DNA of 64,000 bases from Helicoverpa zea (Eukaryota > Arthropoda > Insecta > Lepidoptera > Noctuidae), in contig NC_061476.1 of assembly GCF_022581195.2 (NCBI RefSeq), positions 4,448,098 through 4,512,097 on the forward strand, read 5' to 3'. Positions 12,225 to 25,600 of the stretch are shown piece after piece; positions within the stretch are counted from its first letter, which is position 1, and every line of letters begins with the position of its first letter. The position numbers were made by a program, and so were the translations under genes. Below the pieces are notes generated by a model that searched no databases, was not told the origin of the DNA, and saw only the letters and a list, made by a program, of their open reading frames with translations.

Positions 12225-14545
12225 ACAGTGCAATTGAACATGTGATTAGACTGTGAACGTTCGTCTTAGCGACTTCGCGTGTGTACAGAAATTTAGAACG
12301 GAAAATTTTTCTATGGACGTAAACTTAGAAGTCTTTGCAACACTTAAGATTTATTTAGAAAAACTTGCCATAACGTGGACATTAATATTTATAGTATAGT
12401 GACTTAAATTTAAATCACTTTTTTCACTGTGATCCTATTTAAATATAATGGCTCAAGATTCTATATCGCGACCAGGTACTTTGCGAATTGGATAGTAATT
12501 TTGTATATATGGTTAGCGTTTAGTACTAGATATTTAGTACTTCCAGTGTGACCTTACTATCGTTACTACTTGGGTTACAATCATGGCATTCTGTCGCATT
12601 ACATGTTTTCTTACTGTAGGAATGATATCTGTGATGTCTCACTTCGTCGTTGTGTTTAGCGGGGTGACTCTAGGAACCGCCTCCTAGCACTAGGGGCGAC
12701 TTTAGGTGTTTATGACTCTAGGCAATGCAACCATGACAAACTAACGTATGACATAATGTTTTATACTTTAATTAAAATTATCAATACTCTTGTTTTCAAT
12801 GCAATCACAAAATGACAATGCAATTTGAAACCCGGTGTAATCTTTTTAAAGCACATAATTTTAAAGTGCACAAACGTAGAAAATATAAAATTGAAATATT
12901 TTTGATTTCATTAAACACAACGACGAATTGTTATCTTTAGTTTAAGTTCGCTTTTAGCCATTATTGTATCACTGCCATAATAGTACCGTTTCGTATGCTT
13001 TTATACAAATTTAAAGCTTAACTGTAACAATATACGGTTGATTTTAATTTGAAATATCAGTACATGTGGGTATTTTAAACACTCCTTCAAAAATTACACT
13101 GTAGTTACTTTTGAAGACTGGTATAGGTACTTTTTCTTATGGTTATCTTAATGATTTTATATAACCAATTTTATCTTTCTAAATATATTTATAAAATGTA
13201 TCCTACCAGCACAAACACGTGAACATTCCTACTAGTTATTTTAAGATCCTAATACTTACTCAATAAAACAAATCAATTTTGCACAAAAGACAAACTTTTA
13301 CCACTGCCAAAAGGAGTATTTAAAATACCTTCATAAGGATTAGCACACATTATATCGAGCTGCATAAAGTAACTGAACAGTCCCAAACTTATAGTTACTA
13401 GTATCAAGATATTTACTTATAACTTAATTACTAATATTCGTGGTAACTTAAGCTACTTTATGAACTAAACACAAGTTGCTGAACAAAGTCACAAATTTTG
13501 GTAACAAACAAGGTCACTTATATTTTTGTTTCTTGTGTTATAGAAGGCTCAAAGTGACTTGATACTTGAGTGATTTAAAAGATCATCAGGCAAAATGTTT
13601 GCATAACTTTTCGGGCGCCTGATTATTCTTTTATGTATGAATACAGAACACTGTTTTTTATTAGTTGGTACTACGTAACTCTATGTAGCCCGAAATAATG
13701 TGTGCATCCCACAGCAGCTTCGTAAAAAACTATAATTTGTCAATATTTCAAAAAATCCATCCATCCAAACCTATTATAGACTGACACCATTTGATGTTGT
13801 GCACTTTCTGTACATTAGAACTTAGCGTAAATAACTCGTTTAATAAAATAAATGATAAAAAAAATGACAAAAAATATTATTTCTACGTAATGTAGATTTT
13901 TAATGCCATGGATATACCTGTTACTTTATTAGGTAGGCTCGTTGTATTTGACGTTCTAAGTTAAATATTGATCTAATTTTAAAGAATATCATTTTAATAG
14001 TTTGTAACAAAGCAGAACTCTCAATCGGTTTCGCAACTACTTTTTAACCTTAGATTAACTGTTGTAACATTTAACTGTAGAAACGTCAAATAAAGCTGTC
14101 AGCCTCTTATGATAAGGAATTGTTTCATTAGAATTGATAAAAGTACAATAATAACTGCATTGATTTCCATGTATATTTTAAATGTAAAGCAATATATATT
14201 AGACTGAAGTATTTGATAAATTTTCAGCCATTTTTTACTATAATACAATTAATTTATAAACATTTATACATGTAGGCGAAAATTTATAAAATACTTTTTT
14301 GAAATGGGAAAATAAATGATAAAAATTTTCTTGGGGAATGATTATTTTTTCTAATTGGGTATACTAGTCCATCTATTTTTCCCATTCGTCTGAACTAATG
14401 TAAGTGTACATTTCTCATGTATTTCTGTTATATATTATTATTATTTTTGTTTTTGTAATGTATTTTAAAAACGTTAACGTCATAAATGTAAAGTAGAAAA
14501 AAGGAAAAATGTGTAAATAAATTAAAATTTATAAAAATAAAGAGT
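12225..14545 (+). other. Cirl: Probable Cirl 3' UTR
   Basis: AU-rich, ORF-free sequence directly after the Cirl stop codon. AATAAA hexamers at 14516 and 14536 are good candidates for the distal poly(A) signal, with others near 13262 and 13843. There are no recognisable transposon ends in this stretch, unlike the DNA that follows. The exact 3' end is inference. Confidence 0.5.
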
Positions 14546-14889
14546 GGCCGTTCTGTGAGGACGGCGCATATGAATTTTGTGATTTTATTTACTTCTTACC
14601 TGCACCCAGTTGAAACCTGTCTCCTAGACAAAGTCTCTCATGACTTGTAAAATACTTTGGAATTCAACATTATCATAATGAAAGAGACTAGAAAACTATT
14701 GCAAATGAAATAGTGACCCAAGTTCGTCGGTAGCAAAAACGTCTTATTCATTTAAAATTCATAGTAAATAGCAAAGTATATGGTGAGGCGTGTAGGTAAA
14801 CAGTTTCACCAGAAAAAAAAATGCAAATGATGAAAGAAGAATGAAGAAATGCGGGAGCGGGTATTTGAAAAATAGCGGGCGGTGAACGG

Positions 14890-15085
14890 GGGGGGGGGAT
14901 ACATAAGGAGGGTATATAATAAAGTATATAAGGAAGTACATAAGAAAGTTCATAATATAAGTACATAAAGGGAGTACACAAGGGGAGTGCATAATAAAGT
15001 ATATAAGAGGAGTACATAAGAAAGTTCATAAGGGGAGTACATAAGGGTATTACATAAGGAAGCATAAAAGGAGTACATAAAAGTT
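14890..15085. repeat. Degenerate tandem repeat of about 12-16 bp
   Basis: Repeated units of the type AGTACATAAGGGG / AAGTTCATAAG / AAGTATATAAG run head to tail for about 200 bp. Spacing and sequence vary, so it looks like an old minisatellite. No protein is encoded. Confidence 0.8.
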
Positions 15086-15382
15086 TATACCAAATGACAT
15101 AAAATTAAATACGTTTATATACTGGTTTATATATTTCGATTTTATTTCGATATATTTCGATTGGCACTCGGTACGAACCAATGGGCGCTGCGGTAGTAGG
15201 TTTACCTAATGGCGGGCGGAATCATCAATTGTGTTACTATTTATAAGAAAATAAGCGAAATTATATTTGAAGATGCGGGAAAATAAAATAATTAATTTAT
15301 TTTATTTCTTATGTAACAAATATTTGAATTCAAAAAAGTCATTGACGATTTATCATTATTATATATTATTTATTAAGGCAAG

Positions 15383-15453
15383 ATCAAAGGGGGAGGCCTA
15401 TGTTCAGCAGTGGACGTCCTATGGCTGTGATGATGATGATGATGATGATGATT
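15383..15453 (+). repeat. LINE 3' tail with (GAT)n
   Basis: GGGGGAGGCCTATGTTCAGC, then AGTGGACGTCC, followed by about seven GAT units. This is the canonical 3' terminus of a lepidopteran GAT-tailed LINE, here truncated to little more than its end. Confidence 0.75.
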
Positions 15454-15872
15454 TTCACAGCAATTGTAGTACCTTAGAGTTCTTTTCGTTATCTATTACA
15501 TTTCCATTGCAAGTTATAATCGTGGTAGGTAGGTATATTAGTTTTTAGCTTATTATTTTCCGAGTGACTAATAACTTAAAAGTCGACAAATGTTTGCAAC
15601 AAATAAAATAACTTGCCAGCGATTAAATATTTTCGCGACTATTATATTATGTAAGGTTCAAAATTAAGGGTGTTATAAAAACTAAAAATTAGCAGCTGCG
15701 TTTGGGTAGCAAATAAACTCCAGTCAATCGAAATATTAGGTGAGGAACTATTTATAATGACTTGGCGACTAATCATGTTAGTAGGGTGGCAAAGATAATA
15801 TATTACCAACTATTTCGTGACGACTAAAAACCCAGTTTCAAGCTTCGCTTTCCGGATAGCTCTAAATGTTAA

Positions 15873-16738
15873 AAGGAGCCGTGACAGAAGCCATGCTTGC
15901 TGCATGTTGCATGCTTACTTCCATGCTATTCACCTATAATTTTGAAAATAAAAGCCGCAAAACATTTTAGAGTTTAATAGCTTCTGCCAGCGGTTTCACC
16001 CGCATCCCGTGGGAACTACTTCCCGTACCGGGATAAAAAGTAGCCTATAGCCTTCCTCGATAAATGGGCTATCTAACACGTAGGCGTATTTACAGTATAT
16101 ACATGGCTAGTACGCAAGCATGTGAAACTAGTCGCGAATAGATTGGAATTCACTTTTTATACAAAGTCTTCCGATGTATACAGCAGCAGTACGCAAATAC
16201 TCGCATATATTTTGTAGTGGCCAAAGTATCTTGCTTTGTTCCATAATATACAGTGCTAGTCCGCATGCAAACTAATCGTGTATACATTGGAATAGGCGCG
16301 AAAAACTTTACGATTCCAATCTATTCGCGAGCAGTTGCATGTTCGCCATTTTGATTAAAACACGACCTGGCATTTAATGTTAATTTAAATATTAATAATG
16401 CTCGTTCAATTAAAAAACATTGTATTAAAAATTGAAGTTAGTGACGAAAACGAATCGCTGCAAAACCGACTCCACGTAGTCTTGTCTGCCCTACCCCTAG
16501 AGTGCAATTCAAAACCGCGTAGGCGCGGAGGGGCGAGGCGGCCTGCGAGCTGAAGCGCAGGTAGTTTTAACGCCCGCTGACGCGGCTGAGGCTGGCCGGC
16601 AGAGCCGGCCAGCAAGCCGAAGCTGCGGTGGTGAGCGTGAAAACCATCTGCGACGATAAGCTCGCATGGGACCGCCGGAGCCCCGCAGCACCGGAGCCGT
16701 GACAGAAGCTATGCTTGCTGCATGTTGCTTGCTTACAT
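15873..16738. repeat. Direct repeat pair of about 45 bp, 817 bp apart
   Basis: GGAGCCGTGACAGAAGCCAT at 15876 recurs with one change (CTAT for CCAT) at 16692. In both copies it continues GCTTGCTGCATGTTGC. The pair brackets the repeat head and the GC-rich segment. Confidence 0.7.
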
Positions 16739-17338
16739 TTTAAACGTACTGAGTTAAAAAAATAGAAGCTAATTAAATATATTTTATGATGTCATTTAAT
16801 AGTATTTTAGAAGTTTACTGTTAGAATGCCTGCTACAAAAGATGCTAAAAAATAACCATCATGCTGAGTTGTATTTAGAGTGGTTTACTTAGAAGATAAC
16901 TATAGTGGGTAAGATAGTATTATTTAGATGCTCGTTAATTGTGGCTGACTTAATAATTTAGAAGGCAACATACATTTTTGTTTAATTAGCATTTTTAATA
17001 AACAAACTCAGATTCAAAGCCATTTTTATTTAATGCTTTACCTAATATAAATTTTGTATAGTTAAATTTGACCGTGTATAAATTGGAATGATGCATGTGC
17101 ACGTCTAAGCTACGAATTATACGCGAGCAGTACGCAAAATTCGTGTATACTTTGAAATCACAAATTAAAAAACAGCATTACAAAATATCAGCGAGCAGTT
17201 TCCTATGGATGCGTTTTGGCTATGTACACTCTGTAAATACGCGACCAGTAATTCCTGAGATTAGCGCGTTCAAACAAACAAACAAACAAATAAACAAAAA
17301 AAAAAACAAACTCTTCAGCTTTATAATATTAGTATAGA
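15979..17338 (+). repeat. Composite lepidopteran interspersed repeat with GC-rich core
   Basis: The head is TAGCTTCTGCCAGCGGTTTC followed by ACCCGCATCCCG. The tail is a (CAAA)n run ending CTTTATAATATTAGTATAGA. Inside it, 16500-16710 is much more GC-rich than its surroundings and includes a hairpin at 16591-16613 with 10-bp arms around AGA. An inverted pair (CGAATAGATTGGAAT) lies at about 16133-16149 and 16313-16330. No coding capacity is seen. Confidence 0.5.
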
Positions 17339-19924
17339 TTTAAAGCTATTAAAAAGTCGCACAATATATTTATAATATAAGCTAGTTTATATTTATTTTT
17401 CATACAAACAATTTTAAATAGAACCTGATTTGTATTATTTATGAACGCCCATTTTATATTTTATTTTCATCATTAAGTTTTCGCTTAGATATTAATTCAG
17501 TTGCCAAAAGAAAAACTTGATGCTAGTTTAAATTAAAACGGACCTCATAACTGATATATTAATATGCTACCTTTTACTTATTATGATACTCCTTATTAGC
17601 TGCCAACCCATTATAAATGGTACCCACTCAATTATTTTTTTAACGTATACTTATTCGTTCGTTAAATATATGCCTTAGTTTATAAGCGATTTCTCTGGAA
17701 ATAAACAAAAGTTTTCTAGTATCCCCCGTCACACCAGACTTACCTTTTATGAACGGATTTTGATGAAACTGAGACTCTTGATGAATGTTGAAGGTGTTTT
17801 TTGTTTGATGAATTGTATTTGTATATTGTTATGGCTGGTGAATAGTTTGTAAATAAATCACACAAAATAGTTTTCGGAGACATATATATTTCTTAAAGAG
17901 TTTACACCCACAAAATAATACGAAACGTAAAGAATTGAAAATTTATTTTATAAAAACTTATCAACATGAAAATGTTAGTGTTTTTGACAATAAACAAGTT
18001 ACGTCGAATAGATTCTAACACAAAATTCTTAACCCTACAATGTTTATAAAAAACATTTTATTTTCTTTATTTTGTTATTATCCAAACGTTTTGGGAGATC
18101 TTTATAAAGGCACTCAATAGAACTGTTGCCTTAAAATGAGATCTAATTTTTGAAAATTCTACGCCCGTTATAATTTTTCTAAAAAAAACTTACATTACGA
18201 AAAAAATATCTAAAAAATTTGATCACGCCAAAATAATACGTCATATTACAAGGGTAGGTACTGATACAATAATATTTAGTATGTTTTATAAATAAAGCAA
18301 CTATCGTTTAAGCACCACCCGCTAGAATCTTAAAAGAAACTATGAAATTTTTATTATAAAAATATAATTTTGATCGAGATCCAAACAATATCAAAAGAGA
18401 AATTCCAAAAGTACGTATGACATTACATCGAATTACATAGAGCTACCTACTTATAGTTAAATTTTGATGGTAAAATGGAGCATGACTACGCTAATATGAA
18501 AAATACGTGAAGACAAGACAGAAATGCATTCCACGGGCAACTTATATTAAGTAGATAAAAATAAAACAGAACCGACAGTAGGTATTCTTAATCAGAATAA
18601 TATTAAATTAAAAGCATCTTTTTTAATCATTTCCTTGACATTTTCAGAGTTCATTAAGATCATTAAATTGGGTCACACATGTTCTGAAGAGAATTCTGTA
18701 CGTCATTATCGTGAATTCACCAAATACCTAAAGTGCATTCCTAGAATTAAATGCATTGTTATCATCTGTATCTTAGCCCGTGTACTATTAAATGCGATAC
18801 TGAACAAGTCTAAATAAGACTTAAAATAGAAAAAAATAAATGCCATTTTGAGACGCAAGTCAAAGAATTACTTGATAACTCGTTGCTACATAAAAAAAAT
18901 AAAACGATAAAAATGTATTATCGCTCGAACCTTTACACTATTATCTTTGTCCAATAAAAAAAGTCAGGGGTCACTTGGTTGGAAAAAATAGCAATTATTG
19001 ATTTAAAATAATTAATTAAATTGATAATCACCAGTTTTAGAAGTTAATTGAAAATAGCGACAAGCGTTGTAGATAACTGAGTCTATAGGTACCTATCTAA
19101 CACTATGTTGTTTAGTAAATAAAATTGTAATGTCGTATGATGATGGACATTTCAATCGAAATGGGTGAAACGTACTTACAAGTGAAGTTATAAGTATTTA
19201 CCTATATGATTCCAAGGAGGCTAGACCGAAAACTTCTAGACGGCTCTCTTCTCAGTTTATATTATAAAGAAATTAATCAAGCAAAGAAAATAAATAAAAA
19301 CTGAGAGACTGTATTATCGCTATTAATGCTGCTACTCTGTACTCTGTAGGTACAGTAACAATCTCTAAAAGTTATGTTATCAACTGGTAAGTTTAATAAT
19401 AACCAGTTAAGATATTCGCTAGCCTCGTTTGAACCAGACGTTACAGGTTGAGTAATTTATACTAGACGTAGGTACAAACGTAAAATAAAAATGTACATAT
19501 TTCACACTCACGACACACAACACAAAAAGGTTTGCAGTCTTCAACCGAATATCACATAGCTATAGACTCCACACTAAAGGCTCCAAGCATTTATTGCAAT
19601 TAAAAAGAACATCACACATTTAAACAAGCTATTAAAAATGGCAAAAAATACATCAAGAAAAATTACAAAAATAAAACATTTTCTAAACCGCGCGCATTGA
19701 CGGGTTAAGTTCGTTCTAAGTCACGATTGACGTAAATCAATGAATGACTATAAACTCATGAATTAAATGTTATCAAAACTTAGATAAAACAATGTTCAAA
19801 ATTAGGCAACTAGGTGGGAGATTCTTTCAAGAGTAGGCACAACAAAACATGGAGCAAGATAAATCATTAAAAAAAAATCTCGAACGTTTGACAATGCTTG
19901 GAGCCACACTATACTAAAACGTTG

Positions 19925-20254
19925 CTATGAGCATCCACAGCTTTCGACTACCATTCCGGGGATAGTCCCGTAAATAATATTGTAGTCATGGTCGAAATAC
20001 AGCATGGTGATGCTACTCATCTTTCTGGGGGCACAGCAAGGGCCCCCACTTCCTTGGGGAGCAGCTAGATGAACAAGATGAGTATGGGGGTATTTTTGAA
20101 GGAAACTGTAAGGGCATTCCCCACTGCAGTAGTTGGCGTCATAGACTTTGGGAGCGATGATCCAGTCCCATCCGAACTCTTCGAAGTTCACGACGAGGGG
20201 GTACCGACAACATCGGGCCTCCTTGGAGTTCTCGGTGCAATCCATGCCGATTGT
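19925..20254 (-). other. myo: Mature TGF-beta cystine-knot ligand domain
   Basis: 109 residues after the RTRR cleavage site, starting TIGMDC. All nine cysteines of the myostatin/activin pattern are present: DC, RCC, YCSGEC, GPCC and SCGCS at the C-terminus. Diagnostic stretches FGWDWIIAPK, YPHTHLVH and MLYF identify the GDF8/GDF11/myoglianin group rather than BMPs. The stop is TAG at 19925-19927. The length and C-terminal CGCS are exactly as expected, so the ligand looks functional. Confidence 0.95.
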
Positions 20255-21867
20255 ACGGCGAGTGCGTTTGTGCGAATTGTCTCTTAGACTTACTTCTATG
20301 TATGGCATCTGGAAAACAGAGAATTGTAGAGTTATTTTAGGAAATATTAATAATCCGAATTATTAAAGAGAGAAAAGGTAAATTCTTCTTGCTCTGTTCT
20401 CTAGATGTTTAGGATCGGCGCAATATGTTTTCCGCTTCCATTCCTCTCTGTCAGCCATCATACTAACATCTTTTGAATGACAACTTTCAACCAATCAGTC
20501 AAGCCAAAGATATAGGGGATCGAAAATGTACAACTTTCAAAAATGTCTGTCAGTTTTTTTCCCCGGGTTTTTACTCTTAAAAAACGAATTGAGAACCTCC
20601 CCCATTTTGGGAATTCAGTTAATTAATACAAGAGATTAAACTAAGACAGATGATAACATTAAAATAACACGGAATATCCGCAAAGTTGCATCATACAGAA
20701 ATTGTATAAAAATGGATCCCCGATAACTTTTCAGTCTAATTGGGCAATAAACTTAAATAACATTGTCATTAAACTTAATTATATAACATTGAATTCTGTA
20801 GACATTTGTATATTATTGCAATCATTTATTTCTTTAGGCTACCTAAATAGCACGTGCAATACACGTCTCGATATGTATGAGATAAAGGTTGTAAGATATA
20901 CTGATTAATATATTAAGAAATACCGACCGGGAAGCACCGACTGCACTTGATTCTATAAATCTATGTCGGTCTCTATAAAGTGACTATTGTTTACTGACTT
21001 ACGGCCAGTTTCTTCATCAAAACTTAAAGTTAAAGTAATGTCTAAAGTAAAAGTAACGGTCAAATACGTTTTTTCAAGGCTAAAGTGACAGCAAAACTAA
21101 TAGAAAAATTGAATTTGACCGTTACTTTTACTTTAGACATTACTTTGACTTTTACTTTGGCTTTAACTTTTGATGAAGAAACTGGCTGTTATTTGTTTTT
21201 ATTATCTTTAATTATTTTTAAACGTGCACGGCTGTGAAATACCAGTGCTTAAAAGCGCTAGACGCGATTTAAATGGCGTAGTTAGACACACATCGCGGTC
21301 CAACTTCTATTATGCTCCTGTTTTTTGTCGGGGTTTAAAAAGACTCTCTATGTAGAATATGAACAATAATATTGATTAAGAAACTAACATTGAAAAGTAA
21401 AGGAGAATCTTGTGACTTACAATAAATTACAAAATGATCAAGTTAACTCACCAAAGCATTATTTGATTCTGAGCTCGGATGCGGCACAACCAAACTCATT
21501 CTATTCTTCGAGTCTTGTACTCTCACAACTATGGCTAAATTCTCCCTTGGCAGTCTGCAGAACTCAGCAACCATGGTGGTTATGTTAACCTTCAACCACT
21601 TTCCCGTTCTCAACTCTCTTCTCGTCATCTTGACCGAGTTGTCGGTGTAAGGCACGGATGCTTTGCTCCCCTGGTTGTTCCTTGTCACCCTGCTGACTTG
21701 CAAGGTTATGGTGAACGGTTCGTCAGGGTCGATGGTGGTGTTCCTCGTCTCCAAGTCCTGGATGTGCAGGTTGAGGACTGCCTCATCCAGCTCGTTTTGC
21801 AGTACCTTGTTGGTGAATCTGAAGTTGATCACTTTTAGACCTTTGAAGTGACTGTGCCGACGGGTGT
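19925..21867 (-). CDS. myo: Myostatin/GDF11-class TGF-beta ligand (myoglianin), last two exons
   Basis: Secreted growth factor of the TGF-beta superfamily. Insect myoglianin signals through activin-type receptors and acts in muscle, neuron remodelling and moulting control (known for the family). Exons read: 21867-21452 (prodomain) and 20308-19925 (end of prodomain plus mature ligand), joined in phase 0 across a GT-AG intron. The prodomain exon has KVINFRFTNKVLQNELDEAV and LRTGKWLKVNI, matching the straitjacket/arm region of myostatin prodomains. The mature part follows an RTRR furin site. The 5' exons, with the signal peptide, were not found. The gene is convergent with Cirl and 7.7 kb from its stop codon. 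Confidence 0.9.
21002..21188. mobile_element. 187-bp MITE with TTA duplication in the myoglianin intron
   Basis: Terminal inverted repeats GGCCAGTTTCTTCATCAAAA (left, from 21003) and TTTTGATGAAGAAACTGGC (right) are flanked by TTA at 20999-21001 and 21189-21191. Sub-terminal arms also pair. A TWA duplication fits the PIF/Harbinger superfamily. It has no ORF and lies in the intron between the two myo exons. Confidence 0.8.
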
Positions 21868-22499
21868 CTGTTGAGTTGAAAAGTTTACGTTATTAATTTA
21901 ATTAATCAATAAATTAGCAGTTAGTAGTTTATACCAAAAAGTCTATTATCTAATTCTATATTTTTTAAATAAGTAACTAAGTTCGTGCCCATGTCTGAGA
22001 TAGAAGGTTATCTAAATATATTAAGAAAATCTTAATCTAAGATCGCGGCGAATAATTTTACGTTTATTTTTTATTAAACAACCTATCATTTTATAACTTT
22101 AACTTTCCTACCTAACTTTTATAGCTACTACGTATAAAACGCCTACTTAGATATAACTACATTTAGTCCGCAAACTGTATTTGTAAATTAGGCATAACGT
22201 TTGCAAGATTTAAAAACATTAACAATCTCTTTCATACATCGTTAGCATATGGTTTTTCCATGGAATATAATAAACTAAAGCCGCCACTTTAGCAACTATA
22301 TTCATGAAATCACCCGTTCAAACATCACCATTTATATTTTTTTGTTAATGTTTATAAATAATGTAGGGGTTATACCCGATTTCGATAACATAATTATTTT
22401 TTCGTAGTTTTAATTTCTCATTTTTTTATTGTTAGATATCTAATTCCGATTTTATGAGGTGCATTTTTTAAATTATCAAACATAATTAATATAAATGCT

Positions 22500-22558
22500 G
22501 GCTTTTTAATGGTGGATTCTTCCTGTGCCAACACCGGAATACTTTCGTAGATGGGCAT
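22500..22558 (-). CDS. Possible additional myoglianin prodomain exon (weak)
   Basis: On the minus strand a strong acceptor (CTTTTTTTCAG) precedes an open stretch encoding MPIYESIPVLAQEESTI. The YESIPVLAQEE part resembles the TESVISFAQE-type segment just before the core of GDF prodomains. No good GT donor follows within the open frame; the only candidate is GTTTGA. Joining it would also require a different acceptor in the next exon. Treat as a hint only. Confidence 0.2.
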
Positions 22559-22646
22559 CTGAAAAAAAGAAAAACTGTTTTTAAAATCGATCTAAGAATA
22601 AATACCTATACACATTAAATATCATAATAATTATTATCCTAATATC

Positions 22647-22670
22647 GAGAGAGAGAGAGAGAGAGAGAGA
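22647..22670. repeat. (GA)n microsatellite
   Basis: About twelve perfect GA units, in the gene-poor DNA upstream of the myoglianin exons. Confidence 0.9.
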
Positions 22671-25600
22671 AGAATCAACAGCTTTTTTACGTCTGGCCTA
22701 ATCAAACAGTTTCAGTAGTTCAGTTCCAGTAATTAATCGAAAGAAATCTTGAAAATCTTTTTACAAAGCTCCTGTGCTATATCCCAGTGATTTCTAGCTC
22801 AACGTTCTTCGTCAAATAACTTGGAATACTTAAACAAAAGGAAATACAAAAGGATTCATCAGGTCGTTACAAACAGATATGTCGTAGTTAATTATGTTAA
22901 TTGTTCGATCGGATCTACGGATGTATTTAATCACATAAAGCAAGAGCCCGTTTATCCTCTAACAATTTATAGCCATTAAAAAAATTCAATTTATTTATTT
23001 TAAGTAAAAGCGGTTTAAAAATCGCACGATTTTTTTAACTCATATAATACTTGGACTTTGCACCCAGAGAATGCGGCGTTTGAGCATTTTTCAGCCCAAA
23101 ATAAAGCTTCTTCTACACAAGATTATTATGAAAATTTTGTACACGTGCAAGCCCATATGGGCGTGTTAACATAAACTTATTTACGTCTTAACTGAATGAA
23201 CTGACCTACACCTGAACTTGCATGGGAAATATCTTTCACAACTACCAAGGTTGAACTTGTTGCAAATTCCTACAAAAAGTACAAAAATATTTACGCTGTG
23301 AAAATTTGGTGAGGCCAGCGCAAAATAAATAAAACTTATTTAAAAACGCACTTTGAATAATCAGGTAACTGAACTTTATCGGAAACACATAATACCTTAA
23401 AAGGAAGTATTAAAAAAAAAATGCTAAAATAATATCATACCTAAACAGCAATTAAATAAGTGCATATAAGTTAGAACATGGAAAATTATTTAAATTAAAA
23501 AAAAAGATTTAAAAAAATTGGCAAATTAAGATCAAGCAATATAAAAATAATTTTAAAATACAAATACCCGAATACCCAAAGCTCACTCAATTTTAAACTT
23601 AGCTCAATCAAACTGGAAGCCCACTGTCACATAGCTGGGAGCGACAGAAAATTCTAAGTCCCACTTCTTTTTTGAGTATTCGAGCTTCACCTACCAACAC
23701 CCCACGGCAAACACAACCAAACTACACTTAAAAACTCGCAAAATGTACAGGTGTTAAAGAAATATCTAAAAATAAAGAGTTCGTTCATCCAGACAAGAAG
23801 GCCATACTCCCACTACGTTTAAGATCATCGCGATATTTTAACTAAAACTAAATATATATATTTTAACTACAGCTAAAATATGTGCAGTTTTGACAGGCTG
23901 TATATAAATCCGTCGTCGGGTGTTTACAATTAAGTTTTTTCGGTTTGTTGAAGGAAAACAGATTTGGTTCTTGGTAACGTTGGTTGGTAAATGCCTGGAT
24001 TTTCGGGATTCCGTAGGTTTTTGGGAAGTATGCGAACATTTTCTTCGTATTCTCTGAAATCTTATAGAACCCCTGAATATTCTTTATACAAAAACCCAGT
24101 AGAAAAACATTCTTATCTGCTGCAAAAGCAAGGCTTCTGTGCAAGGTCAGCTTTTTAGGGACTGTCTGAGGTAGTTTTGACGTTCGCAAAGTGCTGATTT
24201 GTCAGTCTGGTTTAAACAAACAAAAATGATCATATCAGTGAGCTTGAAACCTTTAGAATTTCAACCCCCATGTTTTACATTGGTAATGTGAAATACCACG
24301 TAGACACTTTCAGTAGCAGTGTAAGGGATTTGTGAGTGTTGGTAGTGACTTAATATTCTCGCAACTAAACAATGGTTGAACCCAAAAACTGCCATTCACT
24401 CTTGGATAATCAAATTACCACTCAAAACCGCGAACGTGAAATATTTAAGCGCACCGATCTATTTAATCCACAGCGCGCCTAGAAACCGAAACGCGTAGTT
24501 TTATATAAATTAATCAAAATCCAAGAAGAGATGTTAGCTAAACATATCTTAATTTATATCTGTGAAAGCGTTCTCGAATGTAGTACACCGGTAGATTTTC
24601 TGATAATTTATTAGTTTTACAATTCGGTCGGTTTGCACGTGGTTTTCTAATCATTATAGTTATAGTTAATCGTGAAACAGTGAGGCAGTAACTCAATGGT
24701 TTGAGTTGACCAATCACTTGGCACTTGGTGTAAGGAGTAACTAACGCTCAGTAGGTACTGTATAGGACCTCTACAGGTACTAACCAAGGATTCGGTATAC
24801 TAATGAAGAAGTGGTGACCAGACATTCTGAACTTTTGGACTATCAAGATTATTCAATAAGTATACCTCTATCGTTTAAATTCTGTCGTAATAATTACAAA
24901 CAAGTAATAATTTTCTTTGGAACAAAGGAAAATGGGGGGAAATTGGGACGTTTTCACATTGGTGGATTTTCCGAGCGGCAGCAATCAATTGACAACAATG
25001 ACGTTATGAACCGCACTGGGTGCTCGGAAAAACCAAGCGGATCCAAATCAGCTTGTATGAAAACGCTGTTAGAAGTATTCAAATGCTATTAACCCTTACA
25101 AGCGGCTAATACTGAAATTAAATTGATTCAATACATTTCACATTTACGCAAAAATATAAGGGAAGATAAAAGTTTTCTCTTAATGTAGCAATACTTGGAC
25201 AATTATTACAATATTCAATTATAATAATTACTTTATCAGTGCCACATTTTAATTACCATATTTAATAAATTCTTTATCAAAACTACTGCGTATTTCGAAA
25301 CGAATACGCCCATTGCTGCTATTGGTCCAACGTTTTAAAAAAACCATTGATGCTTGTAATTTTCGTTGGCAATCAAATATTAGGTAGCCACGCCTACGCA
25401 TTGCGCAGGAGTATTATATAATATATAGAAAGATACATAGTTGTAGTCAGTATTAAAAAAAGTCAATTCAATTTACATGATGTTATCTTTTAGTCTGACG
25501 ATAACTTGATCAAGCTGAGAAGTATGGACATGAGCTGACCACCACAACCTAGCCAGTTACCAGGGCCAAAGAATTGCCCGAAGGCTGGTTGTCGGTCGTA

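Larger units (their letters stand above)
14546..19924. other. Gene-free stretch between Cirl and the TGF-beta ligand
   Basis: No supported coding region. It holds a degenerate short tandem array (14890-15085), a LINE 3' tail (15383-15453), a 1.4-kb composite lepidopteran repeat (about 15979-17338) with a GC-rich insert, and then AT-rich unique-looking DNA from about 17.4 to 19.9 kb. The last part may include the 3' UTR of the minus-strand TGF-beta gene. Confidence 0.6.

Noticed and set aside
11376..12256. Several overlapping open frames on both strands in the last Cirl exon
   Set aside because: Shadows caused by the GC-rich coding sequence. Only the frame ending at 12224 continues from the upstream exons.
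16406..16691. Arg/Ala/Pro-rich open frames in the GC-rich block
   Set aside because: Low-complexity translation of a GC-rich repeat insert, with no supporting signals.
23863..24189. 108-codon minus-strand open frame upstream of myoglianin
   Set aside because: Checked as a possible prodomain or signal-peptide exon. No signal peptide, no prodomain motif and no convincing splice sites.
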